Assembly: GCA_036971475.1 (NCBI GenBank)
Contig: JBAIZL010000023.1
Location: 707,501-771,500, forward strand
Length of the DNA stretch: 64,000 nt
DNA from: Prosapia bicincta
Taxonomy: Eukaryota; Arthropoda; Insecta; Hemiptera; Cercopidae
Reading direction: 5' to 3'
A model generated the notes under the pieces. The model worked only from the letters and a program-made list of their open reading frames with translations. It made no database searches and was not told where the DNA came from. Below, piece by piece: positions 14,347-25,900 of this stretch (within the stretch, counting starts at the first letter, position 1; every line of letters starts with the position of its first letter). Position numbers and translations under genes: made by a program.

Positions 14347-14601
14347 ACCTTTGCAACACTGTTTTCTTGTATTCGCTTATCACTTTCACTGTATGTACTT
14401 AAACAAGAATCTTACTTTTTATTTATGCGAGTTAACTTTCAAAGACTGGTCTTGTCTCGATCATCGGGCATCACTGACCGGGGGTTGTAGTAGACTGAAC
14501 CCCCGGTCAGTGATGCCTGATGATGGAGACAAGACCAGTCTTTGAAAGTTAACTCGCATACATACCAAGTAAGATTCTTGTTTAAGTACAGTTAGTGAAA
14601 G

Positions 14602-14604
<3 letters not shown>
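14343..14604. repeat. foldback element H5
   Basis: Arms at about 14378-14488 and 14500-14604, centred on CCCCCGGTCAGTGATG and its complement. A longer left-side flank (14343-14378) reaches the preceding (AT)n, and another (AT)n follows at 14605-14640. The outer part recurs, as a single arm, inside the PLE at 43676-43742. The left core is CCGATGA (mutated) and the right is CTGATGA. Confidence 0.86.
14513..14559 (+). ncRNA. hammerhead-like motif, H5 right arm, with C at the cleavage position
   Basis: Stem I ATGC (14513-14516) pairs with GCAT (14556-14559). The core is CTGATGA (14517-14523), then T, stem II GGAGAC/GTCTTT (6 bp, two G-T) and GAAA (14544-14547). Stem III is the 8-nt palindrome AGTTAACT (14547-14554), and C17 at 14555 gives a permitted UC cleavage site. 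Apart from the extra T after the core, this is the most canonical copy in the window. Confidence 0.6.
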
Positions 14605-14643
<39 letters not shown>

Positions 14644-14768
14644 ATCAATAAATTAAAAATATTTCAAAAACAACAATACTCTTAATGAATATATTTATTC
14701 AAAGCTTTTCACCGATAAAATAGTACCAGCATCTTTAGGAAAATGTTTTATATATATATATATATATA

Positions 14769-14826
<58 letters not shown>

Positions 14827-14832
14827 TGCGTG
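14605..14832. repeat. (AT)n, PLE 3'-end fragment, then (TA)n(TG)n
   Basis: Pure AT at 14605-14640. A minus-oriented fragment at about 14641-14745 resembles the H3/53-kb PLE tail. (TA)n follows at 14749-14769 and about 60 bp of (TG)n. The fragment holds a decayed hammerhead-like motif (14697-14742) whose core is CTAAAGA instead of CTGANGA, predicted inactive. AAAGCTTT is retained. Confidence 0.75.
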
Positions 14833-15584
14833 TGCGTGTGTAGCAAAACGACGTATTACTTCCGCGGCCCAACGTATTCGCAGTATCTGTATAGACCCAT
14901 CCTTTCAATGGGCTTAACCTTTTCATTACTATATCTGTCACTGTCCATGGTTCCATTCGGTATAACAGAACCGGATATTCCCAGCACTTTTAAGTATGGT
15001 TTTGAGAAGTAGGCTTAAACTGTTTGAGGTAAATATGCACTTCAAGTTACTGATCGATGCTTTTGCTTTTTTTTGTTTTTAGTGTTTGATTTGTTTAGTG
15101 CCATCTAGATTTTATGGTTTTTCCTAGTTAAATGTGTGATTCTATGTGTTCAGTACTTTGATCACTCTTTTACGTGTTGTTGATATTTGCTTGTAAAATC
15201 TGTTTGGTTTTATGTGTGGCTTTCACACGTATTATTTTGTTCTTTGTATTTTGACCTTTAGACAATTATACACTTCCATTTTATTTGGTATTTTCACAGT
15301 GTCATCAGTATATTTTATGTATGCTGCTTCACCATGATTGAGAGTGAGGCAAAAGAGCGAGAAGAGTGGTGACAAACGGACCAGAAGTGCTTCCATTTGA
15401 CGTATTTGTTGTAGCGTCATAAATAATAATCATATTTTCCTGATCTAAAATAGAAATTTGCTTTAACCGTTTAATTCATTCAAAGCAACTAATACTTGAA
15501 TAAGACATAGTTGATAATTGATTATATTTCCTATAAATTATATCCCACATGTATTTTAACAATTAAAAAAAAAACAAGAATCTG
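14833..15584. other. intergenic, no gene seen
   Basis: Unique sequence. A 62-codon minus frame (15232-15420) shows no family motif I recognise. Confidence 0.5.
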
Positions 15585-15850
15585 AATCGGCACTTCAATC
15601 CATGGAGTATCGAGTATCTACGATTCCTCGATACCATTAGAATCGACGATCCCTGGAATCGATAATCGGAATCGGCACTTTTTTTACATGAAGCATGGAG
15701 TACCTACGATTCCTCGATACCATTAGAATTGACGATCCCTGGAATCGAGAATCGAAATCGGCACTTTTTTACATGAAGCATGGAGTACCTACGATTCCTC
15801 GATACCATTAGAATCGACGATCCCTGGAATCAAGAACCGGAATCGGCACA
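15585..15850. repeat. 85-bp direct repeat, three copies
   Basis: AATCGGCAC recurs at 15585, 15670, 15756 and 15841. The units between share ACGATTCCTCGATACCATTA and GACGATCCCTGGAATC with about 10% differences. Several ATCGATT-like words form small inverted repeats within each unit. Confidence 0.85.
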
Positions 15851-18469
15851 TCCCTATTTCTAAACGTCTTTATTTTTTATTAAAAAGCGGTGTAAAGGGT
15901 ATACTTTATGGCCCTCGATAGAGAATAGGTCTTTTTCAGGCATCACGTTTCTGCACGCGTGATTCCGTGACCCTCCACCTATATCCTCACCAAGGAGGTT
16001 TATGTCCTTACTCTAAGTCCTCTAATCTATATTCATAATAATTTCATAACTGTCGTAGGGGATAGTGGTCATACCAGGTAACCGCCTTTTTTTAACAACT
16101 GCAAACAACTATTATAATTTTTTTAATAACCAACAAAAACCATAGTAACTTTAAAACAATTTCACTCAACGTTTCATCTTCCAATTTAAAACATTATGTG
16201 ACTTAATATAAATCCCTACAGCATTCTTCAATTTCTTTTCATATGAGGCTAACAATGGATTAATGCATTGTCGTTTTTCCAATAGACTAATAGAGTACAT
16301 TAAATTTAGAATGGCAGTGACATTCGGTTTAAATAAGGATCAGCGAATTGTTGTAAAAAGCCAAATCAATATTCGCAAACAATAACTTCCAATCGGATTA
16401 GCCCAGCTGACTGGCGCAGTCATATTGGGTCCCCTTTCAATTAACACGCGCTGGACCTGCAGTTTTTATTGAAGTAATTAGTGTTGTAAACATATCGGTA
16501 TTTTTGTAACCAGAGGCCGTAAAAACAGATGTCAATATTAAAAAATAAAGTTTACTCAAATAACATAAGTTGGTGGCTTGTGAGTCAGTTGTGTTATTTT
16601 AACAGCAAAAACACAAAATCATAATATAAAAATTTATTTTATCAATGCTAAAGTCAACCTTTCCAGTTACTGCAAATTCACTTCACAATATGGAAACCCT
16701 AAGGTTTTGCTTTGTATATATTTGAGTACATTTTTCTGCTTTTTCTAACATCATAATACTTTCCTGTATTGAGGCGTTTAGAATGACTTCATTTTCAAAA
16801 CTTAAATCTTACTCAATTATTTTTTAACAATAGGTAAAGTTATTATTAAAAGATAATAATAATGTAACTGTTTTTATGAGTCTTTTTGTTGATCGAATGG
16901 AAAAATAAAAAACATTTCTACAAATTACTGTATTTCATGAGTAAAAGGTAAATCAGAGATGCAAGCCAGCACATCTCTGATTGTATCTTCAATCAGTTTT
17001 TATGCCAATAACGTAAAATTTAGAACATTAGTAGTCAGCGCTACAAGTTTTACATTTCTGCACAGAAGATTATGAACTGGACTTTCACTGGTTTCTGTTC
17101 AACGAAAGTTTAGAGTTAATGCTGACCTCGTTCTACCGTGACGTAGCGTTCGGTTGGATAATAGGTACTTTGTACTGGTCGTCAGGTATAGCGTGACCTA
17201 TGAAATGCCCATGCAGACGAAGGTAGTGGGACCTGCTACTGCCGGAGGGGAAGCACTCACTACGCACATCATCTCAAAATCTTCAACACATCTCAAGGTC
17301 ACCGATCAGACTAAACCTGACGACTTATAGTGTACAACAATAACAAAAACCTGAGAGCAATTTGATGAATAGTGACGACTTTTTGTAAATCTCCCGGACT
17401 GTAGGCACAGTCCATACATTTATCTCGTGAAAAACTCTCTCCGATTGGCTATTGCTCCTAGGCCGGGGGTAGGCGAATTACGCCTAAGCGAAAGTGTAGG
17501 CGGGGAAGAAGTTCGAATGTTCACAAAAATACACTTTACTGAAAGTATTTTTTTTTGTTCAGCAGAAACCTTCTTAGGCGTTTTCTCTAAACCTAAGTAA
17601 TATGGTTTTGTTTTCGTACGTATTCAGCAGTTTTATGCTTGTTCAGACTTTTATCACTCCGTAACGCGTAACGAAAACATGCTAATCAGAACGTTTCCAT
17701 ATTGTAAACTAAAAAACGTTAAATAATAGACGAAACAGAGTCGGGATATATTACTCCAGTTATTATTATTATTATTACTTAATCAACGTTATTCATTTTA
17801 ATTGCTTGAACTCCATTCTTTCAATCTTTTAAGTAATGTAATATTTTGCATTTACAGAAATTTCTGTTAGGAATTAAAAAAAAAACGATCATTTTTTTGT
17901 TTTCCAACATTTATATAATAAAGAAAATAAAAGTACAGTACAGCAAAAGTACGCTTGTATTTTCATCAGCTGTTTCACCAGGCAAAAGACAACAATGCCT
18001 GCATTTGAATTATGATGAGATCTTTTTACAAGTACAAAGCAAACAACAATGAAAATTACAATGGAAAAATTAGTAGTTGCGAAATCGCCGACGTAGCAAG
18101 TAACAATGAAAAATTAAGCTGAATTGTGAACATCTGTTCTAGTCGCTTAAATTGCATACATATTAATCTACAGTTGATTGGTGATCAGCTGTTTAAACAT
18201 TAGAGAACAAATCTATCTACTCTTCAAAAAATGCAAAGTTTTAAAAATTCATTTAATCTTATTTATTCATGTTAAAAATAACTGCAAATAACAAAAATAG
18301 CTTGCTTTTAAGAAGCACGTGGTAAATTTACGTCGAAAAGGCGAAGAAATAAATTAATAAATAGTATCACATTTCAATGTTCACATGTACTCCAATTAAC
18401 GAACCAAAATATTAACCATTTACTCTTTGTTCTCACTAGGTTTCTATTTTATCTGTTAGGTATCTTTTT
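15851..18469. other. intergenic, no gene seen
   Basis: Unique AT-rich DNA with one locally G+C-richer patch (about 17130-17530). One short hairpin has 11-bp arms AATCAGAGATG (16951-16961) and its complement (16972-16982). No coding or RNA gene recognised. Confidence 0.5.
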
Positions 18470-18606
18470 ATTTTAACTTGATGTACATTTCGGTAACCAA
18501 GTAACCATCCTCAGAGGCATAACAACGAAATGTAAAATCATCTAGTTCTTTGGTTATTACTAGTCAGGGTTCTTACTTGGTAAGAGCAATGTACATCATG
18601 TTAAAA
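18470..18606. repeat. degenerate foldback with H1/H2-type core
   Basis: The left part has TTTTAACTTGATGTACATT and the right part AATGTACATCATGTTAAAA, an inverted pair. The interior is diverged, so only the left side keeps the hammerhead-like motif. Confidence 0.65.
18476..18519 (-). ncRNA. hammerhead-like motif in degenerate foldback
   Basis: On the minus strand: core CTGAGGA (complement of 18508-18514), T, stem II GGTTAC/GTTACC with one T-T mismatch, GAAA, palindrome ATGTACAT and C17. Stem I no longer pairs well. Confidence 0.4.
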
Positions 18607-19177
18607 CAAAAATATTTGTGATAATAAGTTTTCGAGTTTTATTATTCAACTAGTTTATTTTATATAAATAGTGATTGTATAACTTAAGCTCTAACTGTAG
18701 CAATTAGAGTGTAGGCGTCAGTTTACCTTGGTTTTTATTATTACCTTGGTGCCAATTAATAAATGTGTTTTCTCCATTATTATTCACAATTACCATTGCA
18801 TTGATTGCAAACAACTTGTTATTAACATTCAATTATTTAAAAGTCTGACAAAACAGAAAGACTTATCATTGACTTAGAACTCGAAAAGCCTAGTCAACTA
18901 ACGATTTGAACTTGAGTAGCTAACTTGATATCAGAGATTTATTTCTTCTTCCTCTCAACGTGTATTTAAATATACTGTCTGCTGTTTTATGAATAACTTC
19001 TGTCGATGAAACAATGGAACGACTAATCTACTTGCCCAACCTATTAATACATTACGGAGTTCATTAGTGATTCTATAACTAACTGTACTGTAACTATACA
19101 TACGATGGAGATATCTTGTCCCAAATATCATTTTGTTTGGTGGAATACCCAGAAAGATAAAACCAGATGAACCAGTT
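18607..19177. other. intergenic, no gene seen
   Basis: Unique AT-rich sequence with no recognisable feature. Confidence 0.5.
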
Positions 19178-19465
19178 AGAGTTTGATTTAAAACAGAATA
19201 GGATTCTACGTAGGTGAAATTGGCCAGAGGGAGTGAGGGATACCGCCATATGAGCGAATAGGAGGTTCACATCTTGCTGCGTGAGTAAGCCTTGTAGACA
19301 ATTCGACGTTAAACTTCCGTTCGTGGAGTAATTTACTAGTGCTATAGCTTGCTTCGTTATGCCGCTGGTGATGGCGGGTTGAGAGTCACAGCGTTTCAAA
19401 CTGACAACACCGCATCCCTACCCTGCCACAGACCCATTCCTATTCTACTTTAAATCATGTTATAG
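19178..19465. mobile_element. MITE family A, copy 1
   Basis: About 288 bp bounded by imperfect inverted ends, GATTTAAAACAGAATAGGA on the left and the complement of GATTTAAAGTAGAATAGGA on the right. It is colinear with 28250-28562. A 101-codon minus frame (19094-19399) runs through it but is not conserved in copy 2, so it is probably not a gene. No clear target duplication. Confidence 0.7.
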
Positions 19466-21060
19466 TAGCGCACTCTTCTTTACATGGGCGACTATGGACT
19501 ATAACCTGAGGAAATCAAGGATACCGTCCTACCAAGCGGGTCATCTATTAGTTCGAGCCGCAGAGAGGATGTGGTAGTTTCAACTAACGAGATTGAGATA
19601 CGTAATAGGGGATATCTCCGACTAGTGGAGGTGAAAGTAATGCAGCTGTATCAAGACACAGTGGTTGTAGCGAACCGGTAGGCATTGCAGCAAGGATCGA
19701 CAATCACTAGGTTTGCGAGCTCCCCCACCACTCAGTTGGTCACTGTGTATCAGATGGGCAAGTCTCTTGCTACATCTCGCGACTTATTCTTGTCTTCGCA
19801 TCAGACACTCTTTTTGAATCCGCTCTTTATGTCAGCTCTTCGACCACTATCTATATGGGCCATCACAGTTAAGCTCATAGTCTGTGAATGTGATCAGTTT
19901 GTTAATGTTCGTTGGAGATATGTTCTTGGTGGATGTTTAAAGGGGACTATGTCACGGCACTGATTCTGCCACCTAAAAGTCAGCTTTATATTTTGTGTCT
20001 TCTCTCTCTCTCTCTCTCTCTTTCTCATTTAAGAGGCAAGAAATAGAGAAAGATAACGAAAGAAATATCTGCCTTTAGAAATAATATTTCAAGTAACAAC
20101 TGTTTAGAGTCAACGTATCATGAATAGCCATGCGTAGGTTCGGAGTACGTAGTGAATAACCTGAAGGCTTAAGTGGTTGTAATGAAGAATGCTATTGGAT
20201 GGAAATAATTATAGGACGATCGTATTGGTTCGAGTTTTCAAATAAATACCAAATCGGGGCAACGGAAAGGCAGAGAATTCTGAGACTCCGGAGGTAAATA
20301 CGTAATGAAGTCAGTAAGATTGCAAGGTCGGAATCCAGAAAGAGATACGCGGAGTGGATATAGAAAGCATGTAAGTGTTTCTATTCAAATTAATTAATAA
20401 ATGTGAATAATTAAATAAAATTTAAATATGTAAATGGGGGTAATGTGACTAAGGAATAAATTATTAATCATTGATTATGCAACGAAGTGGCTGAAGTGAA
20501 GTTTTAAGACCCACGCATCGGGAGCCGACAGTGGATCCGGACCGGTATAAAGAAGTAACGAAGGAGGGAACCATCCTTGGCCACGCAACGCACTAACTAT
20601 AAGTACAAGAGATTTGTTATAAATAAATTTTAAATATATTGAAAGACATTTATTAATTTACAATATATTAGAGATTTATGAACATCAATAAACTAAATAA
20701 CTGATTAATCATCATAAATTTACAAATTACTGACTAATTCAATTCATTTAATAAAAGATGAAGATTCAGAAAACTTGATTCGGCTTTAATGGACAATAGG
20801 TTTTAGTGTAACTATAACCATTATAATAATTAAAAAATCTTTCGTCAACCAATATTAAAGCTATATAAAGGTTCTCAAAGCCTTATGAGCCAGTCCAGGC
20901 TGTTAAATTTAAATTAATATCATAAGACAATATTATTAGTGTTTACTGTTACCATTGTCCATTTATTGCGTTCGTTAATTATTTATTACAAATTATTAAA
21001 TAAGGAGTATTTTTAAATTGATGTTCTGTGTACAAGTATTTAGTACCATGAATCACTTTC
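19466..21060. other. intergenic, no gene seen
   Basis: Unique sequence with a short (CT)n at about 19998-20027. A 92-codon frame at 19685-19963 lacks recognisable motifs. Confidence 0.5.
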
Positions 21061-24000
21061 CACAGCAGTCAATCAGAACCTCAATCCTGGCGTTAAGACG
21101 TCAAGATACTGAGAGATTAAGGTAAGATTATTGTATATGTGATGTTATAACTGTCGCTCAAGAGATTAATAACAATTACGTAACAATAATGACCTATACA
21201 GTGAAAACCAAGTCCCACAGCAGTCAATCAGAACCTTAATCCTGGCGTTAAGACGTCAAGATACTGAGAGATTAAGGTAAGATTATTGTATATGTGATGT
21301 TATAACTGCCGCTCAAGAGATTAATAACAATTACGTAACAATAATGACCTATACAGTGAAAACCAAGTCCCACAGCAGTCAATCAGAACCTTAATCCTGG
21401 CGTTAAGACGTCAAGATACTGAGAGATTAAGGTAAGATTATTGTATATGTGATGTTATAACTGCCGCTCAAGAGATTAATAACAATTACGTAACAATAAT
21501 GACCTATACAGTGAAAACCAAGTCCCACAGCAGTCAATCAGAACCTTAATCCTGGCGTTAAGACGTCAAGATACTGAGAGATTAAGGTAAGATTATTGTA
21601 TATGTGATGTTATAACTGTCGCTCAAGAGATTAATAACAATTACGTAACAATAATGACCTATACAGTGAAAACCAAGTCCCACAGCAGTCAATCAGAACC
21701 TCAATCCTGGCGTTAAGACGTCAAGATACTGAGAGATTAAGGTAAGATTATTGTATATGTGATGTTATAACTGCCGCTCAAGAGATTAATAACAATTACG
21801 TAACAATAATGACCTATACAGTGAAAACCAAGTCCCACAGCAGTCAATCAGAACCTTAATCCTGGCGTTAAGACGTCAAGATACTGAGAGATTAAGGTAA
21901 GATTATTGTATATGTGATGTTATAACTGTCGCTCAAGAGATTAATAACAATTACGTAACAATAATGACCTATACAGTGAAAACCAAGTCACACAGCAGTC
22001 AATCAGAACCTCAATCCTGGCGTTAAGACGTCAAGATACTGAGAGATTAAGGTAAGATTATTGTATATGTGATGTTATAACTGCCGCTCAAGAGATTAAT
22101 AACAATTACGTAACAATAATGACCTGTACAGTGAAAACCAAGTCCCACAGCAGTCAATCAGAACCTTAATCCTGGCGTTAAGACGTCAAGATACTGAGAG
22201 ATTAAGGTAAGATTATTGTATATGTGATGTTATAACTGCCGCTCAAGAGATTAATAACAATTACGTAACAATAATGACCTATACAGTGAAAACCAAGTCC
22301 CACAGCAGTCAATCAGAACCTTAATCCTGGCGTTAAGATGTCAAGATACCGAGTGATTAAGGTAAGATTATTGTATATGTGATGTTATAACTGTCGCTCA
22401 AGAGATTAATAACAATTACGTAACAATAATGACCTATACAGTGAAAACCAAGTCCCACAGCAGTCAATCAGAACCTTAATCCTGGCGTTAAGACGTCAAG
22501 ATACTGAGAGATTAAGGTAAGATTATTGTATATGTGATGTTATAACTGCCGCTCAAGAGATTAATAACAATTACGTAACAATAATGACCTATACAGTGAA
22601 AACCAAGTCCCACAGCAGTCAATCAGAACCTTAATCCTGGCGTTAAGACGTCAAGATACTGAGAGATTAAGGTAAGATTATTGTATATGTGATGTTATAA
22701 CTGTCGCTCAAGAGATTAATAACAATTACGTAACAATAATGACCTATACAGTGAAAACCAAGTCCCACAGCAGTCAATCAGAACCTCAATCCTGGCGTTA
22801 AGACGTCAAGATACTGAGAGATTAAGGTAAGATTATTGTATATGTGATGTTATAACTGCCGCTCAAGAGATTAATAACAATTACGTAACAATAATGACCT
22901 ATACAGTGAAAACCAAGTCCCACAGCAGTCAATCAGAACCTTAATCCTGGCGTTAAGACGTCAAGATACTGAGAGATTAAGGTAAGATTATTGTATATGT
23001 GATGTTATAACTGCCGCTCAAGAGATTAATAACAATTACGTAACAATAATGACCTATACAGTGAAAACCAAGTCCCACAGCAGTCAATCAGAACCTTAAT
23101 CCTGGCGTTAAGACGTCAAGATACCGAGAGATTAAGGTAAGATTATTGTATATGTGATGTTATAACTGTCGCTCAAGAGATTAATAACAATTACGTAACA
23201 ATAATGACCTATACAGTGAAAACCAAGTCCCACAGCAGTCAATCAGAACCTCAATCCTGGCGTTAAGACGTCAAGATACTGAGAGATTAAGGTAAGATTA
23301 TTGTATATGTGATGTTATAACTGCCGCTCAAGAGATTAATAACAATTACGTAACAATAATGACCTATACAGTGAAAACCAAGTCCCACAGCAGTCAATCA
23401 GAACCTTAATCCTGGCGTTAAGACGTCAAGATACTGAGAGATTAAGGTAAGATTATTGTATATGTGATGTTATAACTGCCGCTCAAGAGATTAATAACAA
23501 TTACGTAACAATAATGACCTATACAGTGAAAACCAAGTCCCACAGCAGTCAATCAGAACCTTAATCCTGGCGTTAAGACGTCAAGATACCGAGAGATTAA
23601 GGTAAGATTATTGTATATGTGATGTTATAACTGTCGCTCAAGAGATTAATAACAATTACGTAACAATAATGACCTATACAGTGAAAACCAAGTCCCACAG
23701 CAGTCAATCAGAACCTTAATCCTGGCGTTAAGACGTCAAGATACTGAGAGATTAAGGTAAGATTATTGTATATGTGATGTTATAACTGCCGCTCAAGAGA
23801 TTAATAACAATTACGTAACAATAATGACCTATACAGTGAAAACCAAGTCCCACAGCAGTCAATCAGAACCTTAATCCTGGCGTTAAGACGTCAAGATACC
23901 GAGAGATTAAGGTAAGATTATTGTATATGTGATGTTATAACTGTCGCTCAAGAGATTAATAACAATTACGTAACAATAATGACCTATACAGTGAAAACCA

Positions 24001-24935
24001 AGTCCCACAGCAGTCAATCAGAACCTTAATCCTGGCGTTAAGACGTCAAGATACTGAGAGATTAAGGTAAGATTATTGTATATGTGATGTTATAACTGCC
24101 GCTCAAGAGATTAATAACAATTACGTAACAATAATGACCTATACAGTGAAAACCAAGTCCCACAGCAGTCAATCAGAACCTTAATCCTGGCGTTAAGACG
24201 TCAAGATACCGAGAGATTAAGGTAAGATTATTGTATATGTGATGTTATAACTGCCGCTCAAGAGATTAATAACAATTACGTAACAATAATGACCTATACA
24301 GTGAAAACCAAGTCCCACAGCAGTCAATCAGAACCTTAATCCTGGCGTTAAGACGTCAAGATACTGAGAGATTAAGGTAAGATTATTGTATATGTGATGT
24401 TATAACTGCCGCTCAAGAGATTAATAACAATTACGTAACAATAATGACCTATACAGTGAAAACCAAGTCCCACAGCAGTCAATCAGAACCTTAATCCTGG
24501 CGTTAAGACGTCAAGATACTGAGAGATTAAGGTAAGATTATTGTATATGTGATGTTATAACTGCCGCTCAAGAGATTAATAACAATTACGTAACAATAAT
24601 GACCTATACAGTGAAAACCAAGTCCCACAGCAGTCAATCAGAACCTTAATCCTGGCGTTAAGACGTCAAGATACCGAGAGATTAAGGTAAGATTATTGTA
24701 TATGTGATGTTATAACTGCCGCTCAAGAGATTAATAACAATTACGTAACAATAATGACCTATACAGTGAAAACCAAGTCCCACAGCAGTCAATCAGAACC
24801 TTAATCCTGGCGTTAAGACGTCAAGATACTGAGAGATTAAGGTAAGATTATTGTATATGTGATGTTATAACTGCCGCTCAAGAGATTAATAACAATTACG
24901 TAACAATAATGACCTATACAGTGAAAACCAAGTCA
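21061..24935. repeat. 155-bp satellite, exactly 25 copies
   Basis: Units start with CACAGCAGTCAATCAGAACC at 21061, 21216, 21371 and so on to 24781; 25 x 155 = 3875 bp fits the ends exactly. Three diagnostic sites vary: AACCTCAAT/AACCTTAAT, ATACTGAG/ATACCGAG and CTGTCGC/CTGCCGC. Their combinations recur every three units (21991, 22766 and 23231) and every two units (from about 23541), so higher-order repeats of 465 and 310 bp exist. Stops occur in every frame, so it is non-coding. Confidence 0.96.
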
Positions 24936-25850
24936 CGGATACGATATAACGTAAATAATCACCAGTTAGGTAGATATTTTATAATATAATAGGTACAATT
25001 GAAATTTGGTTTTTAAGAGGATACGTTAACGAGCTCAAGCCCTTCATAATGCTGGCAATATAGCTGGTGAAAAGCAGTGTTTTACTTATGTAAATACACT
25101 AAATTTTACTTATTGTTATGATCTTACGGTGTTCATTAATTTATAAGGCAATTCTAAACTAAATAATTATTTATCAATTCACAAACGTTCATGGTTACTA
25201 TTAGTGACACACTTGAAATTTATAAAAGCGTGCAAACACTATTTTAATTAGGTCTACTAATAGCTATTAAGTTAGTAACAGTCTGTTTACACTGAACACG
25301 CACTAATACTGTCTCTCTGTTACTAAAGCTTCTACACTCTTCACTACATTTCAAACACTCATCCATCACGTTTAATAAAAACTTGATATATCGACTTGCC
25401 GATTCTAGCAATTTCTAGGAATTTCTATTCGCTTACTTCTAGAAGGTTCTAGCATTTAGGCTCTACTAGACGGTGTACTGTTCAGCGTGTAAGGACTTGT
25501 CACCGGGGAACGAGAAGATCCCTGGCACAATTCAGGTCATTCCCAAAAACATTTCTAAAATCAAACGTAAGATTTACAGAAAATTGCAATGCAGAAACGA
25601 GATGATATATAATTTATTTTGTACGCCTTTACTTAATAAAATTAATACTTTTACCTACCTGTAAATACTTATATTACTTACTAAAATATAACTACTAGCT
25701 AGGTGATGTTTGTAAGTCAGGAATACATCGTCAGCGCATGCGCAAAACTGAAAACCGAGCGTGACTCTACACCAAGGCTATTCTCGTAAGTCGGTGACAG
25801 TACTTTCAAACCCAATGTAATTAATTACGGTTGGGGTCCGTTAGAATAAA
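24936..25850. other. intergenic, no gene seen
   Basis: Unique sequence. A short frame at 25473-25664 has no recognised motif. Confidence 0.5.
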
Positions 25851-25854
25851 AATA

Positions 25855-25900
25855 CTAAAGTAAACATGTTTCAGCAACCATGTTGCCATCATCAGTGGTT
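25855..25900 (-). ncRNA. hammerhead-like motif, solitary
   Basis: On the minus strand: core CTGATGA (complement of 25889-25895), T, stem II GGCAAC/GTTGCT (6 bp, one G-T, loop ATG), GAAA, and a 10-nt palindromic stem III AAACATGTTT (25862-25871). No convincing stem I, and no inverted partner was seen nearby, unlike most copies. Confidence 0.45.

Noticed and set aside
21116..21130. Splice-donor-like GGTAAG in each 155-bp unit
   Set aside because: It is part of a satellite unit with stops in all frames; no exon evidence.
21061..24935. CRISPR-like array
   Set aside because: The 155-bp repeats are contiguous with no unique spacers, and the sequence is eukaryotic.
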